From Zygnema circumcarinatum (taxonomy: Eukaryota > Streptophyta > Zygnematophyceae > Zygnematales > Zygnemataceae): DNA of 64,000 bases. Shown one piece after another: positions 45,705 to 58,100 of this stretch (its first letter is position 1; each line of letters begins with the position of its first letter). The notes below the pieces were generated by a model. It had not been told where the DNA came from, ran no database searches, and was given only the letters and a program-made list of their open reading frames with translations. Position numbers and translations under genes: made by a program. The stretch is taken from NCBI GenBank assembly GCA_037447605.1, contig CM074806.1, positions 2,833,400 through 2,897,399 on the forward strand. Direction: 5' to 3'.

Positions 45705-46607
45705 CTACCACACCTTCTCCTCCTCCGAAAACCATGGATGCCGCAGAACCTGTGCAGCCGTGAGTCTCTGCCTCGGGTCCGCCACAAGCAGGCTGCGCAC
45801 CAAATCCTTGGCAGCCTCCGAGATAGCCGGCCATGGTGCGCCATCCATGGCCACCTCCCCGCTCTCTATAGCGTGGTACACCATGGCGTCGTCATGACCG
45901 ACGAATGGCAAATCCCCCGACAGCATGGCGTAGAGCACCACTCCCAGCGACCAGACATCCGCCTCCTTCCCATACTTTGCAAAGCTCACAATCTCAGGCG
46001 CCATGTAGTGAGGAGACCCCGCAATGCCAACTCCGAAGTCGCCGCTCCCCACGTCCAGCGCCAAGCCGAAGTCAATGAGCTTCACTTGCAGCTCGCTTGC
46101 GGGCCGGCCGGGAGGGAGGCGGGCGGGCGGCTTCTTCGCCCCCTCGACAGCGGCGACTCTCTTGAGGAGAATGTTCTCCGGCTTGAGGTCGCGGTGCATC
46201 CAGCCGCGCGCGTGGCAGGCGGCCACCGCCTCCGCGACCTGCCGGAAGAGCAGGCGCGCCTCCTCCTCGGGGAGACGGCGCCTCTCCACGATGAGGTCGA
46301 AGAGCTCGCCCGCGTCGCAGAGCTCCATGACTAGGTGCACATGGCAGGCGTCCTCGAACACGTCGCGCAGCTGCACGATGTTCGCGTGCCCGCGCATCGC
46401 CTCCATGGCGCGCACCTCGCGCTGGAACTCCTCCCTGTCCTGCGCGGCCACGAGGTGCCCCTTGGAGATGGACTTGCACGCGAGGCGCTCTCCGCTCAGG
46501 CGGTCGCGGCACACGCGCACGGCCCCGCAGTGCCCGCGCCCCACCTCGCCCTCCTCTGCGGCATACCGCTGCCACACGTTACCGCCCGCAACCCGCCATG
46601 GCCCCAT
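45705..46607 (-). CDS. Intronless Ser/Thr protein kinase, CDPK/PEPC-kinase-like
   Basis: A single open frame of 300 residues starts at ATG 46607 (MGPWRVAGGNVW). It is almost only a kinase domain. The Gly-rich loop is GRGHCGAV, the ATP-binding Lys lies in LACKSISKG, the catalytic loop is MHRDLKPENILL, and the metal-binding motif is DFGLAL. The activation segment ends GSPHYMAPEI, and subdomain IX is ADVWSLGVVLYAMLSGDLPF. It ends LRHPWFSEEEKVW with no EF-hands or autoinhibitory region. That compact form is typical of PEP-carboxylase kinases and related members of the CDPK/SnRK group; the substrate is unknown. A 14-residue insert (PPARLPPGRPASEL) sits before the DFG segment. An AAACCCTA telobox lies about 30 bases upstream of the start. 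It is GC-rich and, unlike its neighbours, has no intron. Confidence 0.9.
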   Translation of the reverse strand: MGPWRVAGGNVWQRYAAEEGEVGRGHCGAVRVCRDRLSGERLACKSISKGHLVAAQDREEFQREVRAMEAMRGHANIVQLRDVFEDACHVHLVMELCDAGELFDLIVERRRLPEEEARLLFRQVAEAVAACHARGWMHRDLKPENILLKRVAAVEGAKKPPARLPPGRPASELQVKLIDFGLALDVGSGDFGVGIAGSPHYMAPEIVSFAKYGKEADVWSLGVVLYAMLSGDLPFVGHDDAMVYHAIESGEVAMDGAPWPAISEAAKDLVRSLLVADPRQRLTAAQVLRHPWFSEEEKVW

Positions 46608-46654
46608 ACTGCTTTCTGCGGCCCGCCACGTGATCTCAAACCCTAAAAATGTGC

Positions 46655-46760
46655 CCTGAGGCTCCCCTACCCCTCCTCCCCCTCCTCCCCCTCCCCTCTC
46701 CCCTCTCCCTCCCTCTCCCTCCCTCTCTCCCTCCCTCTCCCTCTCCCCCCCTTCCCCTCG
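46655..46760 (+). repeat. CCCTCC/CCCTCT pyrimidine tract upstream of kinase
   Basis: About 100 bases of CCCTCC and CCCTCTCC units directly upstream of the kinase start. Confidence 0.8.
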
Positions 46761-47934
46761 CTCGCCTCCTTGAGCGCGGACCGGCCCCGCGACGGCTGGC
46801 GGCCGCTGCGGTCCGCGGGGGCCGGCCGGGCCGGGCCGGCGCGGTGGGTCCCGGGCAGCTGGCCGAAGATTTTCCCGCTCTGCCCGCGCGCCCCGGCCTT
46901 GCGGGCGCGTTATTTTCCCCGCGCGCCGGACACGTGGCTCGCGGAGAGGCGGCCGCGCGACTTCGGCGAGAAAATTTGCGCGGCGGTCGCTGGCGACAGC
47001 TGTCAACGCGCGGGCGGCGGAGGGCGCACCGCCGCAACACGACAATGCGCAGATCCGCGATACGGCCTCCGGGAGGCGCCCCTGCCACGTGGCAAGGGAC
47101 GGCCCGCGCCGTCATGTCCAGTCAAGGGAGGAACCGCCGTCCGTACTGCAGCTCGCTGCCACGTGGCCATGTTTGCCGGGCCGTACACGATCGTGTGCCG
47201 CCCGGGCCGCCCTCTTAAGCCTGCCACGTGGCGGGCCGTGATTGCGCGAGTGGGCGCACAAATCCGATTTTAGTCAACTTTTTTTCTTTCAAATTTATGT
47301 ATGTATTTATTTGCCATTTTTGGTGGTACAGGGTAATCGCGTTAAAGTGACAATGCTTATAAAGACAAAATGGATATACCGACGTTTTTTCCGGGAACGG
47401 AATTGCACCACTGCAGATCCTGCGCCAGTAGTGACGCCAAATCAGATATTATGACATTTGAAAAGCCCTAATTGTTACTATATATTCAAATTCTCGATAT
47501 TATCCACCCACGTATTGGAATATGCGTTACCGATATAGTACGACCGTACATATTATCGACAAATACCGTCAGATATCGACTTGGCCGTACACATCAACTT
47601 ACCGTACATATGCTCACTAGGGTTCGTACACACCTACCCACGTGACGACTGCCCAAAAAGTACAATGTACGGTATCAAAGATGTACGGATATGCCGCAAA
47701 AACATCTGTGATAATATTGTCACTATAGATGTGAAATGACAAGCGGGTCATTACGGATATAGTGACACAATGTGGGGACTGGGGACCGACATGGACACTA
47801 TAACGCGACTACCCTGTACAGTTCCCATAATTGGCGCTGCTTTTTATCGAACTTTGCTCGCGCTGATTGGTAATTAGTAAACCATGATTGGATGAGCCAT
47901 TAATAATGAATTTGGGGGGCGACGAATCTCGAGC

Positions 47935-47966
47935 GGCGGGCGGGCGGGCGGGCGGGCGGGCGGGCG
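47935..47966 (+). repeat. (GGGC)n microsatellite
   Basis: Eight GGGC units in tandem. Confidence 0.9.
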
Positions 47967-48197
47967 ATTGGCGTGGGGGCCACGTGGCGACGGCGGGGCG
48001 ACGGGCGGCAGACGACTCGCCGGCCGGCGGGCGCTGGCAAGTGGCGGGCGCAGCGGCCGTACGGACGGACGGACGGACCGGGCGGGACGGGGCGGGAGCC
48101 AATCAGAAGCAGCGACTGACGCTGGCGCGGGGCAGGTCCCGAGTGCCCGGGTTTGGAGGTCGCTTCTGGTTGAAGTGTGCTGGCCGTCGGCCGAGCC

Positions 48198-48250
48198 GGG
48201 AGAGAGGGAGAGAGGGAGAGAGGGAGAGAGGGAGAGAGGGAGAGAGGGAC
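48198..48250 (+). repeat. GGGAGAGA octamer repeat
   Basis: Six to seven GGGAGAGA units in tandem. Confidence 0.9.
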
Positions 48251-48353
48251 GGGAAGAGGGGAGGGACTGCGGTGCGACGGCAGCTGCAATGCGACCAGGC
48301 GTACAACAAGTACGACCGACTAGAAATATGTTGCGGGGGGAGGGGGGGGATGT

Positions 48354-48490
48354 GGCATGGATCTCAGATGGCGATGATGCCATCAGATGTGCATGGACAC
48401 AATCAGCGTGGGGAACCACGAGGAACTGGGCGCTAAGGACCGAAGGACAATTAGGAAGAAGCTGTGAGCGGAAAGCTACGCCTCGGCTCA
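48354..48490 (-). repeat. Dispersed repeat, copy 2 (inverted)
   Basis: The reverse complement of this segment aligns with 49015-49115 and with 6194-6330. Shared blocks on the minus strand include GTCCTTAGCGCCCAGTTC, GTGGTTCCCCA and GATGGCATCATCGCCATC. The inner end matches copy 1 through GCGTAGCTTTCCGCTCA. Confidence 0.8.
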
Positions 48491-48763
48491 ACAACGCTTC
48501 AAGCCCTCCCTTGAAGCAGCCACGAAGGTCGAAAGAGAGAAAGAGAGAAGCGAAGAGAGAAGACAGCGAAAATTAGGGCAGAAAGGGCAGAAATGGCTGA
48601 ATCAACGCAAAATGAAGAAACAGTAGAGGAACAAGGACGAAAACACACAAAGATGAGACAAGAGGAACAGCGCAACACAAAAAGACAAGTTACGACAGAA
48701 AACGTCAGAAAACATTGCAAAAAACGGCAGAAAAAAAAAACCTCAGCAAAACAACAACAAAAA

Positions 48764-48765
<2 letters not shown>

Positions 48766-48788
<23 letters not shown>
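48766..48788 (+). repeat. (CA)n microsatellite
   Basis: About eleven CA units, between the two inverted copies of the dispersed repeat. Confidence 0.9.
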
Positions 48789-48794
<6 letters not shown>

Positions 48795-49014
48795 AACGAC
48801 AGAGCAATGCAGCGGGACGCAGGAAAACAAAACAACAATAAGAGGCTGCCACGTGGACGCTGCAGAAGCGACGACAGCAGGCGCAACGGTCGGGGAGGCG
48901 GGGGGGGTATTGACCAATAGCATGAGAGTCAAAGGCTGCCAATTTTTGTTGAGCTGATTGTGGGCTCGCCACATGTCATCAGGCAGCTCTCAGACCCTAC
49001 CTCCTAGCTTCTCT

Positions 49015-49115
49015 CTTTTGTCCTTAGGTCCTTAGCGCCCAGTTCTTCGTGGTTCCCCATGCTGATTTTGTCCATGTACATTTGATGGCATCATCGCCAT
49101 CGCGTGATCAATGCC
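49015..49115 (+). repeat. Dispersed repeat, copy 3
   Basis: Same family as copy 1 (same strand) and copy 2 (inverted, about 525 bases away). With copy 2 it forms arms of about 100 bp of a potential foldback structure. Confidence 0.8.
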
Positions 49116-49883
49116 CTATCGCCGCCTCGCTGACCGTTGGATCGCCACTTGCCAGGTCTGACGTTTTGCTCATGGCCACGTAAAAAAAAAAAAGTTTTTT
49201 CTTTTTTAAATTCCATTCCACAATGCAGGAATTCTGGCCGTTGGATTACCACTATCGAGATTTCAGGGATTCTTGTCGTGGAACCGCCACGTGTCTCCTC
49301 TCAATCACAGTCGACCAGTACATCGATACAAGTGTGTGCGCGATATATCTAAGTTCGATATATCGAAAAATATCGTAGAACCGAATGTGGTACTAAAAAA
49401 AGTTGCGTATTGAGGGGTGTCCTGATGTACGGTATATCGACACCGATATATCGAGATTTGATCGTGGGTTTTTTCACGTGTCAGCAGGCAGGTCAGTTCG
49501 CGTCTACGTGCGAGGCGTTAGTACTTTTAGGCAGTAGTGAGAGGCTGGGAATCGCCGTTTAGTGATTAGACGATGGCGAGGATTTCCCTTTCATATTTGG
49601 GCGATGGCTGGGAATTTTCCTTCAGTGATTAGGCAATGGCCGAGGCTTTCGTTTAGGAATTCGATCTCTTAGTCACGTTTCCTCCACCGCCAGCATGCAG
49701 GCCGACCCATCAAGCAACACCATTCAGAGGGGCCGGTACAGGAACACAACCAATGGGCCCACTTTGCGAGGGATTTGATTTCGGAAAAAACTTTAATTTT
49801 TGACAAAATTGTTGAACATTCATCGACACTAAACATCAAGGGCCGGTGACACGCCTCTCCGTGCCATTCAGCAGAAACATTAA

Positions 49884-51175
49884 TTAATGAGCCTTTTTTT
49901 TCGTTTCAGATTGCTGGTGCACTGTTGTTGAGAGCTTATTCATCTCGTATAAGATGCCGATCGAAAAGAGGATGCTGCACCCGCCCACAGCCACTTTCTG
50001 CAAGCAGTCAGAGACCTATTGGACGCCACTAACAGTCAGCTGAAGCGCTGTCTTGGGTACAAAGGGAACAATCCCTTGAGTAACATCTGCTACGAGGAAA
50101 TTTGTGCAGTAGGCACTGCGTCGGGAATGTATTGTGGATATCTGCCTCCACGTCATGGGAATGCACGACATGACTCCATGCTGTTGAACTCAACTTGAAA
50201 GCTTGAAATTCACTAGCTTACAGTTTCTAAGACCTTCGGAAAAGAAACGCAAAACAATTGGGCCAGACTTACCAGGTCGTACAACAGACTCGATGAACAA
50301 ATGCGGCAGCACCAACTGCCACAAACTCCGCCAGTAGCACTGCTCCCTCCCACCCAGACATCAGCAAGAAGGTAAGCATCGGCCGCATCACGGCATCCGC
50401 GCACTCATACGAAGTTCAGAAGCACTCCATGGCTGCTGTTATGCCTTTCTTGTCCGCCTCACACTCAACATTTGCTTGGAGAAGATGAAGATTGCTGAAG
50501 ACGGCTGAGGCAGAAAACGTGAGCATGCACCCAATGCTCACAACAGTTGTTTAAATTGCAGAAACTGCAGCGATAACTTCACAGAGATTGTGCGTTCAAG
50601 TACGTACCCGCTCCCCACCCCGTGCGCAGGCCAATGTACTCCTGGAAGTTTCCAAGAAACTGCAAGCAGGCCAAATAGATGATGCTGCAGGGCCTTAGAC
50701 TGAGGCAAAGAAGGGAGCAAATGACCGGAAGCAGGAATGCATCATGGATCTGTACGCACTTAAGCAGCAAGAGCAACAGCACGAAAGCAGATAACAACGC
50801 TAAGGTAAGCCACTAAAGATGCCATCGGCGGATGGGAAGCCGGGATCAAAAGCGCTGAGAATGTTGCAGTGGAGGCATTCCTAGCACACAAGTGCGCAAT
50901 TTTGTTGGCAGAAAGTTCTCTCCAGCGTCTTCAGCATTCCTAGGTTTCCAATTGGGCTAATTTGACTTCTTTGTTGCATGCGCTTTTTCTCGCTTGGGCT
51001 GAGCACGTACCGTGAGGCCAAAGAGGAAAAGCAGCGAGCTGATAAACCCCCCCAAGATGGTGAACCATTCAGTGGACGCCAGCCGCTGCGCGCTCACTTG
51101 CTGCGCCGAAAGCGTGACGAGAAACAGAAAGAACGAATACACCATGGAGGTCATCGGCGAGGCTGCTTTTCCCAT
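49884..51175 (-). CDS. KRTCAP2: KRTCAP2/KCP2-like oligosaccharyltransferase subunit
   Basis: Four exons (51175-51011, 50659-50608, 50339-50273, 49974-49884) give 124 residues with joining phases 0, 1 and 2. The motif RLASTEWFTILGGF matches the animal KRTCAP2 core (LASTEW...GG). GNFQEYIGLRTGWGAVLLAE and FVHRVCCTTC follow in the family order, and the protein ends with a Lys-rich tail (TKKKAH). Three to four hydrophobic segments are visible. KRTCAP2 is a small subunit of the translocon-bound (STT3A-type) oligosaccharyltransferase in the ER membrane. A longer frame upstream of the chosen ATG exists, but the ATG at 51175 gives the family-like start. Confidence 0.88.
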
Positions 51176-52164
51176 GGCTGCCCAGCCGAACATCCATCCA
51201 CACCTGAAGACATTAAAATGATAAATTCGGAATGCAGCTGAATCCCACATGACGAGGATAATTTTGTACAGAGCAGCTCTCCAGCTGCGCTCGAACGCCA
51301 TCCAAGCTATGCAAGCAAAAGTTCATTCTGTGCTCGGCCATAAGATCGGTAGAAAAACTCACCCATCCCAGCACAACAACGGTGGGAGCCGGATTCTCCC
51401 TCCCTCTCCTGCACTCCTCTCCTCCCCTCCCCCTCGACCCTACCGCCTCTCCGTCTCCTCCCCTCCTCCCCTTAGCCCTAACCCTAAAACCGCCCCAGCA
51501 CCAGCAGCCCTCCTTCGGCCCTTAGCCCTAAAAAGGCGATAGACGGACCTCCAAGAGAACAAGAACAAGAACTTCGCCGTACGAAGGGTGCCCCCACACG
51601 TGCGAAGGGTTCCTCGCTACAGCCGTCCTTTGGTGTATCGAAGCCGCTGCTACAGCCGCGAGAGCGCTACATCCCGTCGATGTCGCCTGGCTTTGGGCGT
51701 TTTGGGGCGGCGGTGAACTCTTGCCATGTTGGGCTTTCATAAGAGCGGGAGACAATGTTTGGCTCACAGAAGGGAGTGGAGCGTGAGGGTAAGGTAAGGC
51801 ACAAGTGCGTTTGAGTAAAAGTTGTGGCACAATGAGAACTTGCTTTCATGGATACAGTGAGTGCAGAATGGCTGTCCTTTCTAGAGATGCCACGACGGCA
51901 TGGCCCATCCATGCTCCCACTCGCCTCATTGCCTCCGCCATTGTAGACATGTGCAACAACTCATAAGGGCGGGACGGGCTCTGTGCAACAAGCGGTTTCA
52001 AAATGCATTCAAGGTGGAATTGTACAAAAAAGAATGAACTATACACGTTGTTGAATGGCGTGCCGGCCTCGTGGCATACGAGACTTGCTTATTGGGCTCT
52101 GTTCTGAATTGAATTTATTGCTGGCTCCTGGAATTTCCAAGTCTTGAACATACACATGGAGTCC
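51176..52164. promoter_or_regulatory. KRTCAP2 promoter region and NUP188 3' flank
   Basis: About 1 kb. A telobox-like CCCTAACCCTAAAAC lies at about 51475-51490, some 300 bases upstream of the KRTCAP2 start, in a C-rich stretch. No gene is seen. Confidence 0.45.
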
Positions 52165-55100
52165 TCAAAGCTGAAAGGTACTTCGAACCGCCGCCTCAAC
52201 ATCCTGCACAGACTCCGCGAGGGTCTCGTGGTCTCCGGCCGCTGAAAGTCGGTCCACGTCATCCCAACGTTCACAAAAAACCCATCAAACTAAATCAGCA
52301 GCAGGATGCACTCAAAACTTGGAAAAAGTTACGGCCCAACCAGTGCTTCTACAGAACCCTAATCTCAGTGGCATCCCCTCAAAAGCCTGCCGAAATCCTT
52401 CCCTTCACTTCCCTGGAAAACGTCAAAACCCTAAAATCTTCAGACATCTGTCTGCCTATACATACCCTCCCTCCCTCCCCCTCCCTCCCCCTCCCTCCCC
52501 CTCCCCCTCTGGCACGAGCATGGCTGGCATGCTCTGCCATGGCGGCCCACATACCTTGCTTCAAAGCTGCCAAGGCCGCCATGACCGCCTCCACCCTCCA
52601 TGCTGCCGGAAGCGTCTGCACGCGATCCAAAAACTTTTCCAGGAACAGTGCCCGCTCAAGCGTTCCCGCCATGATGCCCCAAAGCAGAGCGAAGGGCCTC
52701 TTCAGTGGACCTCCATTCGCCACAGAGCAGATCTGCGTCAACACTGCGAATGCTTGGTCCTGCAGCAGTTTTCAAACGCAGTAGTGGGTGTCAAGCCTGG
52801 ATACCAAAGGTGACTCCTCTGTGAACATCATAAAAACTAAACAAACAATTCGTTTTTATTTCGAAAAAGGAAAACACCCATTATATAACCCACCTGGATG
52901 GCATGTAACACCATCTTGGAGGGCAAAGGCGAAAAGTTGTAAGTGAGTGTTCCGTCGCTCAAAATGCCACCCTCCTGTATTTCAACTGCCAACAAGTGGC
53001 AGTGAAATTGCAGCAAATAGAATGTGATGCTATACACCTTAATTGCCAACTCATTTGTATACCGACTGTGCGCCTCTGGCAAGCTTTGGCTTGTTCCAGC
53101 TGCTATAGATGTGCCCGCTCCCACCCCACTACCAAATGTGTTGCCAACACCTTTCGAACCATCAGTCCCATCTGCTTTCTCTGCTTCAGACAAACTAGCA
53201 ATCTGCGGCATAACTCCTTGTGCAGTCACACGAAACCACCCCTTGTCGATTCCCATCACAAACGCGGGCTCCTTGTGTTTCTGTTTCTCTTCTCCACCTT
53301 CAGGAAGGCAGGAAAACTTGACTCCCACCCCTTCCCCATCTCCTCCTCCTCCTCCTTTCGACGCAATACAGTCCAACAGAGCTGCACTCGCCTGCGCAAA
53401 CTCAACCAGTCTCCCCACCACACCCCTCCCCGCTCTGCTCCCCAGACCGAACCTCGCAGCTTCAGCCAAAAAGAGCGCCACGTGTCCCAATCCCATTAGT
53501 GCAGACAGGCTGCTCCTGAGTTCCGGCCTTCTCCTCCGCTGTGACGTGCCTCCACTCCCCCCCAACAAGCCGCTCCTCCGCTGGGGTTCAGCGCCGACAA
53601 TGGGAACCTGCAAAGCCCTCAGAACCTGAACCCTGAGGGCCATCAGGAGGCCGACCAGCTGCTCCGCCACGAAGGGCCCTTCGGCACTAGTTGAGAGGGT
53701 GCGCATGAGGAGGGCAGCGAGTCTCAGGGCTTGTTTCCATACTACAGTGCGTTCAGGAGAAGGTGACCATTTCTCCCAAGAAAGCCAAAGACTGCTTTGG
53801 TCATCCCCGCCATCATCCGCCGTGACCATGTCTACAGGTCCAGACCCTTCTCTTGTTTCTGCAACATCGTGAGCATATTCTTGCAGGATTTGAAATATTC
53901 TTGCGGAAAGTAATAACGAAGCTCCTTCATTCGCTTGCGCCAATGTGCAAGTCAGCTCCACAAGAGCTGTTTTTTTCTGAACCGGGAGATCGCCTCTTAA
54001 ACTGCACAAGAGCGTAGAGAGCGGCGTATGCGCGCCTTCCATAATCCTTGTCACCACAGAGATGTCCAAAAAGCCCTTCAATGTCATATGAATAACAGAA
54101 ATTCCCAGTGTAGAATACTCGCCGACTACCGCTAGCCGGAAGACGGTGGGAAGGAAGTCCCTCAGCTTGAATACAATCTCCCGAACGAGTTCGGCAAGCT
54201 TCCCATCTCCTGCCGAGTTTCCTTTCTTTGTCTCATAGACGTTGTACCCTTTGACCAGCCCAAGAAGCAGCAGTAGAGACGACAGGACCGGCTCCACTGT
54301 CCCCTTCGCCTGCTCATCGATTTCTCCACTGCCTGCAACAGACCGGGCAAGGCAGCCGAAACAATGGTCCACAAGTTTTGTACACAGCTCCCAGGGTGGT
54401 ACAGAGTGAGGCTCTCCCGAACGGCCACTAGGAAATGCAGGGGCTTTTCCTTTGTCTGAAACAGGATGTTCTTCAAGATGGTCATTTTCTGGAAGTGCGA
54501 AACGAGAAGTCCAAAGCCTTATGAGATGCAGCAGGAGCCCCGCCTGGGCAGTTTTCAAGTTGTCCAGAAGTCTGACTCCTGTAATCGCTGAATCTTCTGT
54601 CATCGCAGAGACAAGGGCGGCTGAGAGACACTCCAAGCTGCCTTCTAAAGCAGGGGCTCCCCAACAGCTCCACAAATCACTAGCTCCTTCTCGAACCTGC
54701 CAAAACGCCAACCCTCAAAAGAGAGAGACTTCTTAAAGCATGATCAAAACCCACAACACAACCCTGAAGAATAAATACGATATGGATAGCCAAAAATGCT
54801 CACCTGCTTTTCCGAGTGGAGCACAGCCACCTGCAGCACTGCTGCCCACGAACGGAGTGCCTTTGCTTGTGCATCCCCGGTAGACAGGGCGGCATTCATC
54901 CTCCCGAGGGTACACAATACGTTTGCCACCACCTGCCGATTCAATCCCGTGTCTGCTCCGTCTTCCCACCACTGCAGGCCCAGATCTTCTTCTATTGCTT
55001 TCAAGTCGAAGGGGAAGTTTCCGCCATACAGAGGCCGTACGACGGCAGGCAGATCATCTCTTATGGGCCTTAAGACCAAATCATATCTCTGCTTTTCGAG

Positions 55101-58100
55101 GAATTCCGTAACTTTCCGAAAGGCAGGCGGCATTGCCCGACCCTCCTCCAGTTCTCCCTCGAGATGCTTATACAATTCGCCCAGAAACTCAGCGGCAGGG
55201 GATGCGCTCGAGCTGAACAAAGGAACCCAATTCGACTCCATACCCACAATAAGAAGTGGATAAAAAGGAAGGACGAGAATGTGTGACTGCAGATATCACA
55301 TTTTCAAGGAACGAAAACAGTACACCACCTGCAGCATATACGAGGCCATTCCAATGGGAAGGGGAAAGGGGCACACCGGGAGATGGAGTTGACGTAGTGC
55401 TGCATGAGATTGGCTGCGGCAGGGTCCTTTAGAAGCTTTTTACAGAACATGTCCCCCACCACAACCAAAAAGAGCACAAAAGGTGTGATGAAAGGACCCA
55501 ATGTCACACTCACCAGCGACGAAACAAACAGCTCTCATTCAGCATTCTTTGACACTATGGTGCTGCCTCCACAACCATTTTCCACCTTCCTTTGCTCACC
55601 TCCTCTGCTGCATCTCTGACCCTGCCAAGCAGGGCAACATTGATGCCCATGTGCTTCTCCTCCACAGCCTCCACCATTAGCCCTACCACAAGAACCCGCA
55701 TTGCTGCCTGCATGGCGACAAAGTTGACTTAAAACAAATAGGAAAGATAACGAAATAACAGCACCTGTAGGTTTAGACCCCAAGGTCCTCAGGCAACAAA
55801 ATGCTGTGTTCATGCTGGATAAGCTCACCATTGGAACTCCCTAAGGAAGTTGTCACAACATGAGGAGCCATCAAAGGAAGACATCTTGTCAAATGGCATG
55901 AGCATTAAACAATTATTCACAGGCATCAATCCTTCACCGTTGATGCAACTCTAGAAAACAAGGATGCCGAGTTGCGAGATCACACCCAAAAATCTGACTC
56001 TGTCACACTGGATTGTATGTGAGCAACAGCTCTCAGTAGGTAGCGTGGATCGGAAAGGAGAGGCCTTCACCTGAGCTCGCATAATATCAGCCAGATCAAC
56101 CACGTTCTCCGCAAAGATCTTCGTAGAGTCCTTCACCTCTTTCCCTGAAAACTTGTGCCATTCTCGAATCACCTGCAACGCCTTCGATTCCAAAGCTGCA
56201 GCTCCTTTCTCTCCACTTTGCCCTCCCCCCTGCCCGGGCACGTTTTGTGGTGCTACATTCCCCATTACACCATTATTTGTGGTTGTCTTTTTGCGGGTTG
56301 CTTTAAGATTTCGCTGTCGCTGTTCAAAGATATCAACCGCCATAATGCGCAAAACATATGCTTCGCATTGGAATCGGGATGCCATGTCCTGCATTTCCCT
56401 CTCGCTCTTGTTTCGCAACCGCTTGGAGGCTCGTGTTTGCGGACTTCCCACTGCTGCAAAGGAGTGAGTCGGAGCTTCAGAAGGCGAGGGCGGAAGGGGA
56501 GCAGGCAAGGCGAGGGGAGCGGCAAGAAGTTGCCAGAACGTGTCTCTGCTGCGAAGGTATTCAACACTCGAGGAATGACTGCCGGCCTTTTCCCAGAGGC
56601 CGGAGAGAAAGTAAAGAACCTTGGACTGCGTTTCAAGAGACCTGCAACCACAGTCTGACAATCAACAACATGTTTTGCAGGCAAAACATATATGCACAGA
56701 TTTCCTATTCCTGACTGCAAACGAAAACGTGGGGGAAACTGCCGAGTATCTATCCTACCCGGCTGCAACGGCGGGAGCATGCAGAAGGTGGGTTTGCAGA
56801 GCATCCAAGGCGGGGCTGCAGAGGGGCCCTCCCTCTGTGTTCGGCTGCGGGGCGAGAAGGAGCTCAAGCAGACTCGCCTGTAAGGGCAAGGGCGGCCCAG
56901 GATTGGTCAAAACTTTGGCTTGAAACTTTTCCCTGAAGCTTCATAAGTTTCTTGAGCCCTCCTAGACCATGAAGGTTTCTTGAAACTACGTTCCTGCAGC
57001 GAAAGTGCTGCTGGTGCTGAGTTCAGTTACTGAAAATCCTTCGAAAGAGAGAAACGGAGCACTCTCAGGCCTCTGCCTACCTCGTGCTGGAGAGCCGTCA
57101 CCAGCAGACCCAATGCTGCTGCAAATGTTGATGGATAGCTTTCGGAATATGCCTTGGACAGCAACCTACCCATGGCGTCTCTGAGAGACTCTCCCTGCAA
57201 CGAGAAAGCACCTTCCAAGTTACATCTGCATATTCTTTTGAAATCACCTTTATTTTATGTATAGCGAGAACATGTTCGGAGTACCACCGAACAAGATGTT
57301 GTAGACATTCTGAAAATATCTTGGACACAAGTGGAAAACTTCTGCCGTTGTGCAATGCCCCATCTATACAGCAGAAAAATTGAACTATGTGTGTCCACGT
57401 GCAGTTCATTCCCCCCACACCAGCAAGGGCATTTGGGGACTTCAGGATCACCAAAGAGGCAGATGTGAAGTAGCCTGTGATGTTGAGAGAAAGCCGCTCC
57501 GCCGTAATGCTGATGGGGATGAGGGCCCGCATGGCAGCTTCTTGAAGTGACTGCAAAGAAAGGAATTTGGTCTAAGAAAGCAGCATTCCACAATTGAGAT
57601 ACGCATCCAGACAGAGAGAGGAAGCCAAATCGCCAAACTTGTCGAGAAAGATCTCAGCACACATGTCCTTGTTGCCAGAAACTTGAAAGTTTGTCCAACG
57701 AGAAAGAGTAGCGACCTCCAATCCCTTACAGGCTCTAACGATACATGATCAGAAAGTGCGAAGGGCAAAGGAGCAGACCGGTGATTGGAAGCAGGTCAGA
57801 TGCGATCCGACGGCAGCCACCAGCGACACGCCAGACCCTGCCACGTGTCGGAAAAAGGCGACCTCGAAAGGGGACGCGCCACTCATTTCCTGCTGCATGG
57901 CAATGGGATGCTTCCTACTTATTTCGTTATAAAAGTAAGCTTGTGATTTCCTTCCAGTGTCAGATATTCAGTCACCCATTTGCTATGCTGGCTCTTAGAG
58001 GGACTGACTTTTGTATGCTTCACACCAGAAGAGAAATTGCATTCATTCTGCTTTTTGAAAGAGTCCATAGACCGCTGTAATGTATGTAAAGCACAGGATA

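Larger units (their letters stand above)
46608..49883. other. 3.3-kb repeat-rich intergenic region
   Basis: The largest spacer here. It holds a CCCTCC tract (46655-46760), scattered CGTAC motifs and CACGTGG G-box-like sites (46925-47240), AT-rich sequence with GATATC/GTAC motifs (47490-47700), GGGC and GGAGAG repeats, an inverted pair of the dispersed repeat, a (CA)n repeat, and a CGATATATCG cluster (49330-49460). Open frames here are shadows of the repeats. I find no transposase or reverse transcriptase. Confidence 0.6.

Noticed and set aside
46656..47045. N-terminal extension of the kinase open frame upstream of 46607
   Set aside because: It is Gly/Arg/Glu low complexity from the CCCTCC repeat, and a well-placed ATG with kinase-like sequence follows at 46607.
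47888..48576. Several 180-200-codon open frames in the large spacer
   Set aside because: They run through GGGC and GGGAGAGA repeats on both strands and show no domain; open only because the repeats lack stops.
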